In this document: positions 38,144 to 55,426 of the stretch, piece after piece
How positions within the stretch are numbered: position 1 is the first letter of the stretch
Layout: each line of letters opens with the position of its first letter
Assembly: GCA_033065855.1 (NCBI GenBank)
Contig: JAVXUO010001013.1
Span: forward strand, 144,654 to 208,653
DNA: 64,000 nucleotides
Direction of reading: 5' to 3'
From: Escallonia rubra
Taxonomy: Eukaryota > Streptophyta > Magnoliopsida > Escalloniales > Escalloniaceae
Position numbers and translations under genes: made by a program
The notes under the pieces: model-generated
Told to the model about the DNA's origin: nothing
What the model saw: only the letters and a program-made list of their open reading frames with translations
Databases searched by the model: none

Positions 38144-40732
38144 TTACTCATATCCATCTTGATAGCGCCAATGGTGATAACGGGTAAATTGGACTTATTT
38201 GGAAGCTGTCCTCCGGAAAATGAGGTTCCCTGCAGCTATTATCACTCTGGTAATGCAACGTGTATCTACAGTCTCGTATGAAGTACTAGTCAATGGCACC
38301 CCGTCAACACGTATTCAGCCAAGGTGTGGGTTGAGACAGGGCGACCCGTTATCACCATCTCTTTTTATTTTTTGTGCGGAAGGACTATCGGCAGCTCTGT
38401 CTCATGCTTAAGCCTCACATGAGATTGATGGTATCAAGGTAGGAAAGTTGAGCCCACCTATAAATCATTTGTTCTTTGCAGATGATGCAATGATCTTTAC
38501 CAAGATTACTCCGCAATCGATAGGGTGTATTCAAGCTATTCTCACTCGCTACTGCTCGGAATCTGGCCAGCAGATTAATATCAACAAGTCCTCTGTTACC
38601 TTAAGCCCAAACGCTAGCCTGACAGATACTAATGTGGTTCAACGCTTAGGATTCAAACTGTCGACATCATTTGGGACTTATTTAGGAACCACCCTAGATT
38701 CCGTTGCTAAAAAGAAAGATTTCTACCGTGACATGATAGACAAAGTCCGGAACTGATGTGCAAGTTGGAAAGGGCTTCTTTTAAACAAAGCTGGACGTGC
38801 TACTTTAGTCAAATCTGTGCTTCAATCGCTTCTCATCTATCATATGCAGGTATGTCTTTTTCCAGTACATGTATGCCATCAGATAGATACACTGCTTGCA
38901 AATTTCTGGTGGGCAGGTAATGACACTCATAGAAGCATACATTGGATCAACTGGCATGCCTTATGTGGGCCGATGGAGAGAGGTGGCCTGGGGTTTAAAG
39001 ACATGCGACTGTTTAACCTAGCGCTCCTGGCTAAAACTGCTTGGAGAATCATGGTTGAACCAGAATCTCTCCTTGCCCAAGTCCTTCGTGGGAAGTACTG
39101 TATCAATCACAGTTTCCTATCCTCCCCCGTCAAAGGTAGCTTCTCAAGTGGATGGCGTGGCATTTTATATGGAAGGACGAGCTTACTATTTGGTCTTAGG
39201 TGGCAAGTTGGCAATGGTAGAAAAATCTCCATTTGGGAGGATTCCTGGATCCCTTCAATTGGTCGCATTCCCTCGGCTCCTGAGGACACTCGCGCCTCAA
39301 ATACTAACTTTGTTAGTGACCTGCTTCTGGATGATAGGTGGAACCAAACCAAGATTGCAGCTCTGTTCACTTCTTCTATTGCTCGTGCTATCCTAACAAT
39401 TCATATTCCACGATTGGATTTTGATGACCAACTGGTCTGGGGACAGTCGGTTCATGGCGAGTTTACAGTATCTTCAGCTTATAACATGCTCTATAATGCA
39501 AAATCTCGGGATTTAAACTTGGATAGGAAGCTACCGTACCCGCCATGTATCTCTACTGCTCGTATGTGGAAGAAGCTAAGGAGTTTGCCTTTACCTTTTA
39601 AGATTTGTTTCTTGATCTGGCAGATTATATGGGATCGACTACCGACCTTATTAAAACTTAAAAGGCTCAACATCCAACCGATCGATCTTTGCCCTTTGTG
39701 TGAACTTGATATTGAAGATCCCAACCACCTGTTCTTGGAATGCGCCAGTGTCAGACCTATATGATTTGGTATTCCTCTTGGAATTCGCACGGATGACATC
39801 CATTGCTCCGGCAGAGAATGGCTCATTGCTTGGATTGGAAATAATCTAGCAACCTTATACTTTTTCGTCACCTTTTGGTTCATTTGGATACATAGAAATA
39901 ATCTTGTTTTCAGAAATATTCCCTTTAACCCTTGGATTATTATAGCACAAATTCGTACCTACACAAATTCTTTCAATTCGGGCCTTTCTAAACTACCCAC
40001 CTCCCCTCGTTCTTTACCTCAACCTAAATGCCCTCCAAAAACTCAACTCGTCAATTCGGTTCTACGTATAGGCCCAACCATTGTTCATACCTCCCCTTCA
40101 CCTCGTGGTTGCTTGAATCCTCGCATTGTTACCATGGTCTTTCATTCTTGTTTTGATAATTTACGGCTTCGGGTTGGTATTGGTATATCATGTTTCTTAA
40201 ATAACTCCAGATGTGCCTCTGCGGCTTTCTCTTCTTTGTCGTCTGACAAATATACTGCTTTAGCACATGGTCTTCTTTTAGCATCTTCATGGGCTCTTAA
40301 ACACAAATTTTTACATATACAGGTTCTAAATGAGTCTTGTTTTCTCCTTAACCAGATGGCAGGCTCTGAGGATATTTTAGATACGGTGGCACCCATCATC
40401 TATGATTTTTGCTACACTATAACTGACTTTCATCACTTTATCATTGATAAGGCGGATCCCCACCCTTTGAAGGAAGCTCGCTCCCTTGCTATTTTTGCTT
40501 GTCAAGCCCGCACTACCGTCTACCAAGACTGGGTCGATTGCAATGTTTGGAGATAAACTCTTTGTTTATTGTGATGTCTTTATTCATAGATACTTTTGAT
40601 GGGTGCTGTTTTTTATCTATAGGCATGTGTCGCCTACCAGTGTTTTTATTTATTCAGTATCTATCTGTATGGCCCTAAGGCTGGATACTATTTTCTACTT
40701 TCAATGCAATTCTCTTACAAACCAAAAAAAAA
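38144..40732 (+). mobile_element. 5'-truncated L1-type LINE (non-LTR retrotransposon), degenerate
   Basis: One frame runs from about 38175 to 40556 and encodes the C-terminal half of a plant L1 ORF2. It covers the reverse-transcriptase palm (GLRQGDPLSP and the catalytic FADD box), the thumb region, a zf-RVT zinc motif (CPLCELDIEDPNHLF) and a C-terminal RNase-H-like domain. The frame is interrupted by in-frame stops at about 38409 (TAA), 38754 (TGA) and 39762 (TGA), with a probable frameshift near the truncated 5' end. A short 3' UTR and a run of 10 A (40722-40732) end the copy. The exact 13-bp duplication on both sides shows it arose by target-primed insertion. It is inactive as it stands. 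Confidence 0.94.
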
Positions 40733-40745
40733 ATAACGTCCAGCA
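40733..40745. repeat. 13-bp LINE target-site duplication, right
   Basis: ATAACGTCCAGCA, identical to 38131-38143, directly after the LINE poly(A). Confidence 0.9.
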
Positions 40746-40809
40746 AGAATGGTGTTTGTACAATACTGAAGATGATCGTCTAGATATCTCCCAGTATTGC
40801 AATCTTTGA
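40733..40809 (+). pseudogene. Exon-like fragment, 3' part after the LINE
   Basis: The frame entering the LINE at 38143 (ending in basic and Asn-rich residues) resumes here as QEWCLYNTEDDRLDISQ and ends in TGA at about 40809. The continuity across the duplication indicates that the LINE landed inside an open reading frame. Family unknown. Confidence 0.4.
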
Positions 40810-42837
40810 TACAGGAGAAGTAAGCAGCCTTCTCATGTTCAAATGATGGACTAGTAGCTTCTCGCCATATGTCTTGTTGATCTAAACTTTTTTTTTACTT
40901 TGATACGGCGTAGTTCTATTTGGTTGGACAGGTAAATAAATTGTTACTATTGATACGCATTATTTATAGCCATTAAAAGCTAATAACTTGTTTTTAACTA
41001 AATACTACTAAGCCATTGTTAGGTACATTAAATTAGTTAATTATAAAAGAAGATGATGATGGATGCAAGTTTGAGAAGTTATTTTCTCATGGGAAGAAAG
41101 CAATTTATGTGAGATGTGCTCCTATTTCCTTGAGGACAGTCACCTATAGATTAAATCAGTTTTTAACTTTTTGAGATATATTAAATCTCTTAATCAGTCT
41201 TGTCAAACACCACGCATACATGATTTAATTTGACCATCCTAAAATTAATTCCAAGCTCTTTGAGATTGATTCTATAGTGGTCAAACTTAATTAAATAAAG
41301 ATTAAACCAGTTTTGGCAAAAAAAAGTGAACTGATTAAATTTAATGTGGTCAAAACTAATTACATTCAGAATCTTCATTTTCTTGAATTCTGATTTAACC
41401 AGTTTTGAAAAATCAGGTATAACCAAGAAAATTTCCAAAATATCATCGCACATAAAACATACATTAAATGCTCCCTTTAAATTCAAATACACTGTATGGT
41501 AATTTTACCACACTAAACATACATTCATCCTTTGTTATCCAAAACCTTCAACGACTTTTAATGTGTTATTCTTCACATAGATTAAAACTTATTTTAGAAA
41601 TTGATTCCAATTTAATCAAAATTTAGTTTTGAGAATCAATTCAGAATGCCTTCTTAATCAGTTTTGAAGAATCAAGTTTGACTTATAAAATTATCAAAAT
41701 ATCATAGAACTCTTGGAGCAAATTTAATCGTTTTATTTATTTATTTTTTTGGGTCAAACACTGAACATTTTAGAGGCCGTTTGGGATTGATTCTCAAAAG
41801 TGAATTAAAATTAAATCAGAATCAGTTTCTAAAATCAGCTTTAATCCATTTGAAGTATAACAGATTAAAAGTTGTTGAAAGTGTTTGGATAAAAAGAGAT
41901 TAAAGTAGATTTAGTGCGGTAAAATTACCATATAATGTAAACAAATTGAAAGAGAGCATTTAATGGCTTTTATATATGATGATATTTTGATAATTTCCTT
42001 GGTCAAACCTGATTCTCCGAAACTGATTAAATCTTAATCCTAGAAAACGAGGATTATGGATTTAATCAGTTTTGAGCACATTTGAGCAGATTTAATCAGT
42101 TCACTTTTTTTTGCCAAACACTTCAAACCTGATTTAATCTGAATTTAATCAGGTTTGACCATTCTAGAATCAATCCCAAACACCTTAGAATCAGTTCCAA
42201 ATACCCTCTAAATCATTAATGAAGATACGTATCTGAATTAGTATCATTGCATATATCATATTGTATCGCATGATAGTCCATATCTTTAAAACACTTTTTT
42301 CGGGGGTTGTCATCCCAAATCTCCAAAATTACACTAAATTATTCCGAAACTGGCCGTTAAATCCTCATTCCCCCTCATAATTAGCCTTAAAGTCCTGCAA
42401 TAAGTTGTCCGAAGAATCTGGGATACTAATAGATGGTGAGAATCCGGTCGAGTACATTGTCCAAACCATTTCAACTTTTCAAGCCTCTCGAATTACCAAC
42501 ACCACCCCCCATTTTGACCCTTCACATGGCACAATTACCTGGTCTGAGTCTGACCATAACCGTTGAAGGAATCATTGGTTGACCGTGCCCAGAATCTCAG
42601 TTTTGCTGAGAAATTACAGCTACGCCGCCAGCTCTCAAGATTCATTCTCAGTCACCAACGTTGTTATAATGCATGCTCTCGTGAATAAATCTCGGTCTAT
42701 TTATATTCCCTTGTGCTCATAACTTGCAGGGAACTTATCGTTCTTTGGTTATCGAAGGCTCAACCTTTGTTGTTGAGTGCTTCGAACACGTATCTTTGGT
42801 TGGTTAACGTTGTTCTGTTGATAAGAGGAGGGGAAAA
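40810..42837. other. Upstream region of the LHT gene, dominated by a foldback element
   Basis: Contains the foldback repeat at 41165-42200. The remaining ~640 bp before the LHT start (42838) should contain the promoter and 5' UTR. No other gene was seen. Confidence 0.5.
41165..42200. mobile_element. Foldback / MITE-like element with ~400-bp inverted arms
   Basis: The left arm (about 41258-41660) and right arm (about 41775-42188) are diverged reverse complements. They share, in order, words such as GATTGATTCTA, TGGTCAAAC, GGCAAAAAAAAGTGAACTGAT, CAAAATATCAT, CATTAAATGCTC, ATGGTAATTTTACC and TTTTGAGAATCAAT. The spacer is about 110 bp. Extra related sequence extends the left side to about 41165. 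No coding capacity is seen. A one-arm relative lies at about 62990-63530. Confidence 0.75.
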
Positions 42838-45258
42838 ATGGCTTCAAACCCACAGAACGATGGGAAAACTGATAGGGAGAAGGCCATTGATGAGTGGCTT
42901 CCGATCACTTCCTCGAGGAACGCGAAATGGTGGTACTCGGCTTTTCACAACGTCACCGCCATGGTTGGGGCCGGTGTCCTCAGCCTTCCTTATGCCATGT
43001 CAGAGCTTGGATGGTCTGTCATATTTTCTTCATTTGCCTCTCTCTTTCCCACATAAAGTTTAAACTTTCTAGTGTTGGTATCGATCTCATTTGTTATTAC
43101 TCGTTCCATATGTTGGGAAACAAATTCCGGTTCGCTAGAACTAATAAGCAGATGCATGAACGAAACGTGAACTGCATCTTCGAGTTTCGTTGTCTCAGTT
43201 ATTCTGATCTTGGTACTTATGTCACATGCAATCATAACTTAAAATTTTTAGCTATCTCCTGCCTGATGTCAGCTTAAAATTTGCTAGGATAATAGTCCGA
43301 GGGGAACCCTTCTAATGAATGAAATTACGTTGATAGAGCAAATAAATTTGAAAATTCTGAGTTTTTAAAGGTTTTGTGATGTCTATTGCATGGACCTAGG
43401 GTTTATAGGCAGTAATATTTCTGGCATTATGATTGTTCTTCAGGGGCCCCGGGGTTACCATACTAATCTTGTCATGGGTCATCACCCTATACACCCTGTG
43501 GCAAATGGTTGAGATGCATGAATCGGTTCCTGGCACGCGATTCGATAGGTACCATGAGTTAGGCCAGCATGCTTTTGGCCAAAAGCTTGGGCTCTGGATT
43601 GTTGTGCCCCAGCAACTTGTTGTGGAAATCGGTACCTGCATCGTTTACATGGTCACCGGAGGCAAATCGTTGCAGAAATTCCAGCAATCAGTTTGTCCCA
43701 CCTGCAAACCAATCAAGACCACCTTCTTCATCATGATCTTCGCCTCCGTTCACTTTGTTCTCTCTCATCTACCCAACTTCAACTCCATCTCTGGCGTCTC
43801 CCTGGCCGCTGCAGTGATGTCCTTGAGGTGTGCATTGCATCCTTTTTAATTCATCCTCTGAGACATTAAGCTTTATGGGGCGACGGGTAATCTGACAGGT
43901 TTCCTTGGTTGCAGTTACTCCATCATTGCTTGGGTTGCATCACTTAATAAGGGAATTCACAAAGAAGTGGACTACAGCCCCAGGGCCAAAAGCACAGCTG
44001 GAAATGTGTTCAACTTTTTCAGTGCCTTGGGTGATGTTGCTTTTGCCTATGCTGGTCACAACGTTGTGTTGGAGATCCAGGCAACAATTCCTTCAACTCC
44101 CGAGAGGCCTTCTAAGATAGCAATGTGGAAAGGAGTTGTGGTTGCGTACACAGTTGTTGCCATTTGCTATTTCCCTGTTGCGCTAGTCGGGTACTACATC
44201 TTTGGAAACACCATCGATGATAACATCCTGATCTCGCTAGAGAAGCCGAATTGGCTTATTGCAACTGCTAACATGTTCGTTGTTGTCCATGTCATTGGAG
44301 GTTACCAGGTAAGTAGATTTTCTGATTCTTAGCCAATTGCGATCTCTACGTTGGTTGAAGTAACTGTAAACATGCTTCCTCCTTTGAATTTTGGCAAATT
44401 CTTGCAGATATATGCAATGCCAGTGTTTGACATGATCGAAACCTACCTTGTGAAGCAATTGAACTTTTCGCCTACTACTACGCTTCGCTTTATTACCCGC
44501 AATTTATATGTTGGTAAGCATGCTGATATAACCTATTTCTGATTTAGTTGCACTATTATGTTTTTTCATTCCTTGTTTTTGTTTATTCATGATTTATCCC
44601 TCTACCATGGTTGATGCAGCAATCACAATGTTCATTGCCATCACCTTCCCTTTCTTTGGTGGCCTACTTGGATTCTTTGGTGGTTTTGCCTTGGCCCCTA
44701 CAACTTACTACGTAAGTAAAACATACTTACATACATAGGTCCCACCCATTGGAATATATTCCCATCTCACCTTTGGTTTGCAGATGTAGTTTATCTCCTA
44801 AACATGTGTGTTCTTGTGTTAAACAATATCCCTAATAACCAAACAAAGATGACAAAGAAAGCTGTATCAGAGAAACTACAATCGGAAACGTAATGCAAGA
44901 ATTATACCAAGCAGGCAGTGATTCATGTGGTGATCATCCTGTTAATCTTGATGTTTACTTCGACGTAAAGCAAGCTGTCTCATGTCCATCTATTTGTCTC
45001 TGCAGCTCCCCTGCATAATGTGGCTTGCCATCAAGAAACCAAGAAAGTACAGTATATCATGGTGCACAAATTGGGTATGCAAACAATATACTGCACAAAC
45101 ATTTCTTTAGATTTCTTCGAGCTTAATTGGCTGATTTCTTTTGCTTTATGATCTTCCAGTTCTGCATAGTAGTTGGGGTTCTCTTGATGGTACTAGCGCC
45201 CATCGGCGGGTTAAGGTCGATCATTCTTTCGGCCAAAAGCTACCATTTCTACTCTTGA
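42838..45258 (+). CDS. Lysine/histidine-type amino acid transporter (LHT family)
   Basis: Proton-coupled amino acid permease of the AAAP (Aa_trans) family, acting at the plasma membrane. Seven exons: 42838-43013, 43444-43827, 43915-44308, 44408-44513, 44620-44711, 45006-45074 and 45160-45258. They sum to 440 codons including TGA (439 aa, the usual LHT length). A hydrophilic N-terminus of about 35 residues precedes the first membrane segment and the family motif [13 protein letters not shown]. Further conserved stretches include the glycine/proline-rich SELGWGPG across the first splice, [30 protein letters not shown] and [10 protein letters not shown]. The C-terminus ends SYHFYS. About 10-11 membrane helices are expected. 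All introns are GT-AG and no defect is seen. It is closest by context to Arabidopsis LHT2 (AT1G24400) and its paralogue AT1G67640, from memory. Confidence 0.95.
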
Positions 45259-48200
45259 ACATCATCCCTCCACTTTACTGAATACAGTAAAAGCCGACAA
45301 TGATGACGACGATGATGAAAATAGCAAAAGGTGTCGATCGTGGGACTAGTTTCATGGATAACAGGTCTGAGGTCTGTATATATACTGTAAAGTGGGCTGT
45401 AGCTGTGGAGCTGCATGGATACTTTAGTTTCCTGGTTTTCTGTTAAGTCTTTATTTGTGTCCAGTATGTTCATGTTATTGTCCAGAATGATTACTGAATT
45501 ATATGTACTTCTTACCAGACCAATCTTGAGTGTTTTAAGACTGCTCATAAAACGAAAAATAAGGCAAAGAAAGAAGAGAAAACACTGTTGTTTGATTCAT
45601 GTGTTTGTCTCAAGGCCAAGTACCGCAGTCACAATACAGACTGAGTACAACAACTAAGCTTGGCATCTCCACTGTTACAAATCAAATATGAACTTGCGGA
45701 AGGAGTTGGGAATGGCATTTCTGTACAAAGGAGAGGTGAGCAGAACTTTGAAGATGCTTGCTAGAATATGCCAAGTACGCGTAACCGACGTTAACCTTCG
45801 TGAACGGGGTTAGAGTAAAAGCAAGAGCGTGAACAAGCAAAAACGAAATGCGGAATCAGGAGTCACAACAAAACAACCTCAACTTCGTGGATGAAAATCG
45901 TGTTGGTAGTATCTAATGGTTATATCTTCGCATGCTACAAGGTTTTGCATGCAACTCGCAGGTGCTTGTAGTTTGTTGGGTTACTTTTGGATCATCAAAA
46001 CAAATGAAACTACATATAAAAACGTACATCCTTAAAATGTAATACAATCAAACATCTACGCATTACGCAGTTTGGCTATGCCGTCACAATAATGAAGCAT
46101 ACCGAAGAAACCGAGCACCAATTCGACTCGTTTTAGCCTTTCATTATATGACACTTTTTGGTTCATCGGAAGTCAGTTGGGCTCGAGCTACACAATAATA
46201 GATATCATCACCTAATTTAAATAAACTCAACACCCAGATCAGAGTTTATTAGATGGTTATCTGGTTATCTTTTCTCAGGTTTGCTATACAAGAAATTAAA
46301 GGAAAAAGCTTCAGAGCTAGAGTCAACAAATTGGCTTTAGTTGTGACTGCCTCAGAAAATAGCACAATCTTTTTGCTAATGTCAAAGGTACTAAAACAGT
46401 TTAATTAAGTAGAAGATTCTAGCTTTTTGTCATTACAGACCATTAAACATAAAGAGAGTCAAGAGATAAGCTAAAAGATATTACTCTCAGAATAAGTAGG
46501 GGTTATAATTAAAGAGGATTTTGTGGGCAAAAATCCCTACGATACGAGTCCCACGGCAAGCAAATCGAAGAAGAAGTCCATTTTTCTACGTAGTATAGGA
46601 GTTGTACGAATCTCTATGTAGTATGTACCACTAAAAATGGTGATTAGTCAGTGAAACATGACGGAGTTATCCTTTTCTAACCAACTAGTACGTGTGATGC
46701 ACGTGAATATTAACATGAGACAAAATAAGATGATAAAATAGAAAAGTCATAACCCCGTGTAGATTATGAAAATCAATTTTATGTGGTTCAAGTATACACG
46801 TTAATTTAGTTGAGGTGAAAAAAGGCAAGTTAAAATTAATATGTGTATGCACGAGGATTGTTCTAAAAAAACGTTATCAATCCATGTATAAAATGTTAAT
46901 TGTCTCACAACCATCTTCATCAAGTATTAGTGCTATAGAACATAAAAAGATATACATCGATTATATGTCAATGATTGGTCATCACCCTTTGATGGTCTTA
47001 CCCACCTCTCTTTCGAAGTAAAAATAATTAAAATCTCAAACCGTTGCGTAGTCCAAACTAAGAGGCGTTTAACAAGCAACAAAATAATATTTATCTTTAT
47101 GCCAACATCTGTATAGTTGTTCTTTTTCGATTTTAGCTTTCAATCATTTTTTACTCATTTCTGATATTTATATTATTCTGTAGTCCAACTTGATGCAAGT
47201 TGAACACAATAGTTATCGTGAATGTATCAGAATCGTCTTTTAGTCACCTTATTTTATAAAATAATTTTCGTATTTAATTTGAGAAAGATGTTCTTATAAG
47301 ATTAGTATCTAACACATTTACTTGTTGGGATTTGCAGCAATGAAAGGTTAATAGTTTCGAACCCATAAAACATAAAAAAAAATGCCTATCTATTTGGAAA
47401 TGCACGACTAATTTCTATGATTAAAGTTGTTATTAGGATTTTCCTTTTTAAACCAAAAAAGATTATGCAATGCAAACTAAACAACAACCATGTTATCAAT
47501 CGCTTCCAATCTTGTTACTATATTTTTTTGTCACCTAGAATAATTTAGTGGTATTTTCAACCGCTCATGTTTCCAGTTACCATTAAGCGATGAATCCTTT
47601 ACTCCCTTGCTGATATGGTGATAAATATAAATTTGGTTATAAAATGATGCAATTCCAAAAGAGAAAACAAATTAATAGAAAAAAAAACAATGACTTGTAC
47701 AATTGAAATTAATTTAATTTGCTCTCTTCTCTTTCTGGTAACATTAATAATGGTATAGAGATTTTTTTTTATTTTAAAGTTAATTTCTGATTACAAACTT
47801 GTAGAATCATCCATTCATGTAGTAATGGTAGTATATTTAGATAAATAAGAAGTGAAGTTATAGTAACTTACACACACAGCCAAAGGCCGAATGTGTTATT
47901 TTCTTGTAACAAAGTCAGAATATGCTTGACAAGTATTAATCAACATACTGTGGGATACCTTTGTAAAGGAATTGATAGTCATCTCTATTAATCTTTATTT
48001 TTAAGATTCAGATTTTAGAGGAACGAAAGAAGTGGAGTCACCCTTAGTTAGAAGGTTGTGCTGATACTCAATCAATGACTGGTGTGAAATGAGTAATTTC
48101 AAGATTTTATTGGGGCATAATGTTTAAAACATATTTCAAATCCTAGCCACAAAAAAAAAAAAAAAAAAAAAAGAAGACGGTGATAATACTCCATAACAAT

Positions 48201-49311
48201 CAAAGGACGAGAAAGAAAGTTATGTTGCTCTATATTTTGAAGTTTGCTTAAAAAATTATTAACATTTGCATGACCACCTAAATCATACAATTAAGACACA
48301 CATATATGTACACAAATATGATATCAAATCCTACAGCCAAATGTAGAAAAGCTGAAGGAAAATATCAATTCCATGTTCTTTTACAATTTTGGTTTTATGT
48401 CTTCATTTTCATCATTTATGTATCCAATTAGAAAATATAGTTGTGTAAGTTTATGATTTTAACAAATTTCTTTTAGCTACTTTTCTATGACAATGGGAGA
48501 GGGCGGCCGAAAAAGGTAGATATTTTTACATTTTCGTACTGCTTGGGTAAGATTCTTTCACAACAAAACAAAAAATGGCAAATGCACACGAGGACAAAAA
48601 TGGTCAAAGTTAATTGCTCTACTTATGTTATAAGATGTTATCATCATCAAGGTCAAGCATGTCCTAATCTATATAAAGCATTAAGTTGTGAATGACAATG
48701 AACATACATCATTTAATTAATGATAAATTTTATGAAAAATGAGAGAGAGATTCATGTACTAATTATAGCATTTATGAATAGTGAAAAAAATGAATTCCTT
48801 CAAAGAATCTAAATTCTTAGTATATTAATTGTATGGCAAGGTAATAATTTTTAAATATAAGAAGGGTATTATGGTTCAAAAAATGATTTTCAAGGATTCA
48901 CATTGTCACTGCAGAGAATCGGGAATCGGTTTCCTTGCCTAGTATGGATGGCAAACGTTGGTAGGACTTCCCATGGCGAGGATGTATAAGTCGAGTTTCA
49001 CACATATGAAACACTAATACAAACAATTGGACACTTTTTCTATTGCATCAGCGACGAGCATGACCATAATTACTTCCCAAACATGACTATAATTACTTCC
49101 CGAAGGCACGAGTTCTCTTGATTGTTATCAAGAAAATGTTGAGAAAAATCATGTAAAAGTTGTGACATATACTTATTTTAAGTAAAGCAAAACTTCCTAT
49201 GTAAGCTTTCATCACTGCATTTCTAAGCCAGTTGAAGTGTGATCAAAAGGCGCTCATTCCAACAGTTTTTTTAGTTTGGTAGTAGTTAGGCACGATCCGT
49301 CTGAAGGCCTC
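45259..49311. other. AT-rich intergenic region between convergent LHT and FabG genes
   Basis: Four kilobases, mostly very AT-rich, with no recognised gene. The first ~300 bp are likely the LHT 3' UTR and the last ~100 bp the FabG 3' UTR. A 22-bp A-run lies at 48151-48172. Short ORFs here have no family features. No transposon ends could be defined. Confidence 0.5.
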
Positions 49312-53756
<4,445 letters not shown>

Positions 53757-54044
53757 GAGTCTTGTCCGGACGGCGAGAATTGGCGAGAGAGAGTACCGGG
53801 AAGCTACGAAGGTCGCCACAGAGAAGACAGTGGGTGGTCTTATAGGGGCAAAAACAAGAGGGAAAGGTCTTGCGCTTTGGAAGCTCCGGAGACACTGAAG
53901 AGTGGCGATGTAAACGATGCTCCAACGTCCTGTACGAAGGGCAATAGGTGTAATGGTAGTTCTCCTGCCTTTCGACTATTGCTCAGCCTTTTCCATCATT
54001 TGATTTGATTTTTGTCGCTAAAACTCCTTTTGTTTAAGCGTTGA

Positions 54045-54317
54045 ATAACTAATTTTAAGCGATACAAGGAGAACTCAAAAGAACAAAGCGAGCTCAAATA
54101 TTGATTCGCTTGTATTTCATATAGATATATTCAAGGACTTCACTAATAATGAAGTCTCGTGTATGGTAAACAAAAGCGAGCTAAGTGTGGTGTATAACTA
54201 ATTTTAATCGATACAAGTGAAGCTCAAAAGATCAAACGAGTTCAAATATCGATTCGCTTGTATTCCATACACATATATTCAAGGACTCCACTAATAATGA
54301 GTTTCGTATACATAGAG
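54045..54317. repeat. Tandem duplication, ~149-bp period
   Basis: Copy 1 starts at 54045 and copy 2 at 54194, each beginning ATAACTAATTTTAA. They share GATTCGCTTGTATT and ATATTCAAGGACT with scattered substitutions. Confidence 0.88.
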
Positions 54318-54659
54318 AGAGCATTTTTACATATCATGATGTGTCATTTGTGTTCTCACTTTTGGTACTCTTAATTACGCATTTTATGTCTTTAGGTACC
54401 AGACAACAAGTGAAAGAAAGTGGAAAGAATTATCTATGTAGGTATGGGTTGATCAACAACTATTCTGAGTAGGTCAGTCACCATCCCCTTACCTAAATCT
54501 TACTACTGTTTTTAGTATCGACAGGATATCTTCAATTCAGTTAAAAGAACTCAAATTACTAGCTGCTTTTGTTTACCAAGCACCAACAAATATCTACGGG
54601 ACCGAGTACATATCTTATTGTATTTGTGAAGTGATCTCTTGTTCCTGTTTTGTGATTTT

Positions 54660-55130
54660 TGGTAGTCTTTCGTTTGACAAAACTTTTTTTTTGGTTTTCA
54701 GTTTCTAAAAAAAAAAAAATTAAAGAGAAGTTAAAATTATTTTTTTTACAAACACAAGTGGGTATTTGATAACCCAGTTTTTTTTTCAGTTTTTTTTTTT
54801 TTGGTATTTGATAACCCAGTTTTTTTTGTGGGTGGTGGGGCGTAGCTGTGGCCGGCGGTGGCTGGTGGCTGCCGGAGGGGACTGCCGGCGGCAACCTCTA
54901 GCAAGCCGCCGTTGCCAGAGGTGGCTGCAGGAGCAACCTCCGGCGGTTGCTGACAAGCCGCCGCCGACAGTCGCCGGCGGTGGAAGGGTGGTGGTGGTGG
55001 TCTCAAAAAAAAAAAAACATTTTTAGAGTTTTTTTTCTCAGTTTTTGATTTTTTTAACTGGAGAAGTTTAAAAACTAGTTTTTTTAACTTTCAAAATTGA
55101 AAAAAAAATGAGTGTCGAACGGGGCTTAAG
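54660..55130. mobile_element. GC-core MITE-like element, copy 1
   Basis: AT-rich arms with GGGTATTTGATAACCCAG and poly-T/poly-A tracts flank a strongly GC-rich core of GGCGG/GGTGG triplets (about 54826-55004), which ends GGTGGTGGTGGTCTCAAAA. The same architecture and the same core end occur at 62570-62975. ORFs across the core are low-complexity artefacts. Ends and target duplication could not be fixed. Confidence 0.6.
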
Positions 55131-55426
55131 TAGTAGATCCGCCTTTTGAAGTTATTTGGAAGTACAATTTAATGTTACTTGGTACATCATAATATTTGTA
55201 TCAAAATATAACACTGTAAGGCGGCCTGAACAAAATATACACCAATTTTTAGTATCAACACTATTCTCCTATTTTGCCCAAAAAAATAATCAAAATCAAA
55301 ATTCGACCTGCCTTGCCACGTTGCTAAAACAATGCTATGGCAATTGTCACTAAAGGACAAGTAGTGACATGCTTGTGAATTATTATTACAAAGTATACTC
55401 TTATACCTATTTTATTATATGTCTCA

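Larger units (their letters stand above)
53757..55426. other. FabG upstream region with duplication and a small transposon
   Basis: The FabG promoter is followed by a two-copy ~149-bp tandem repeat (54045-54317), then a GC-core MITE-like element (about 54660-55130), then AT-rich sequence to the F-box stop codon. Apart from repeats no gene was seen. Confidence 0.55.

Noticed and set aside
54746..55026. Pro/Arg- and Gly/Val-rich ORFs on both strands
   Set aside because: Translations of the GC-rich core of the MITE-like element.
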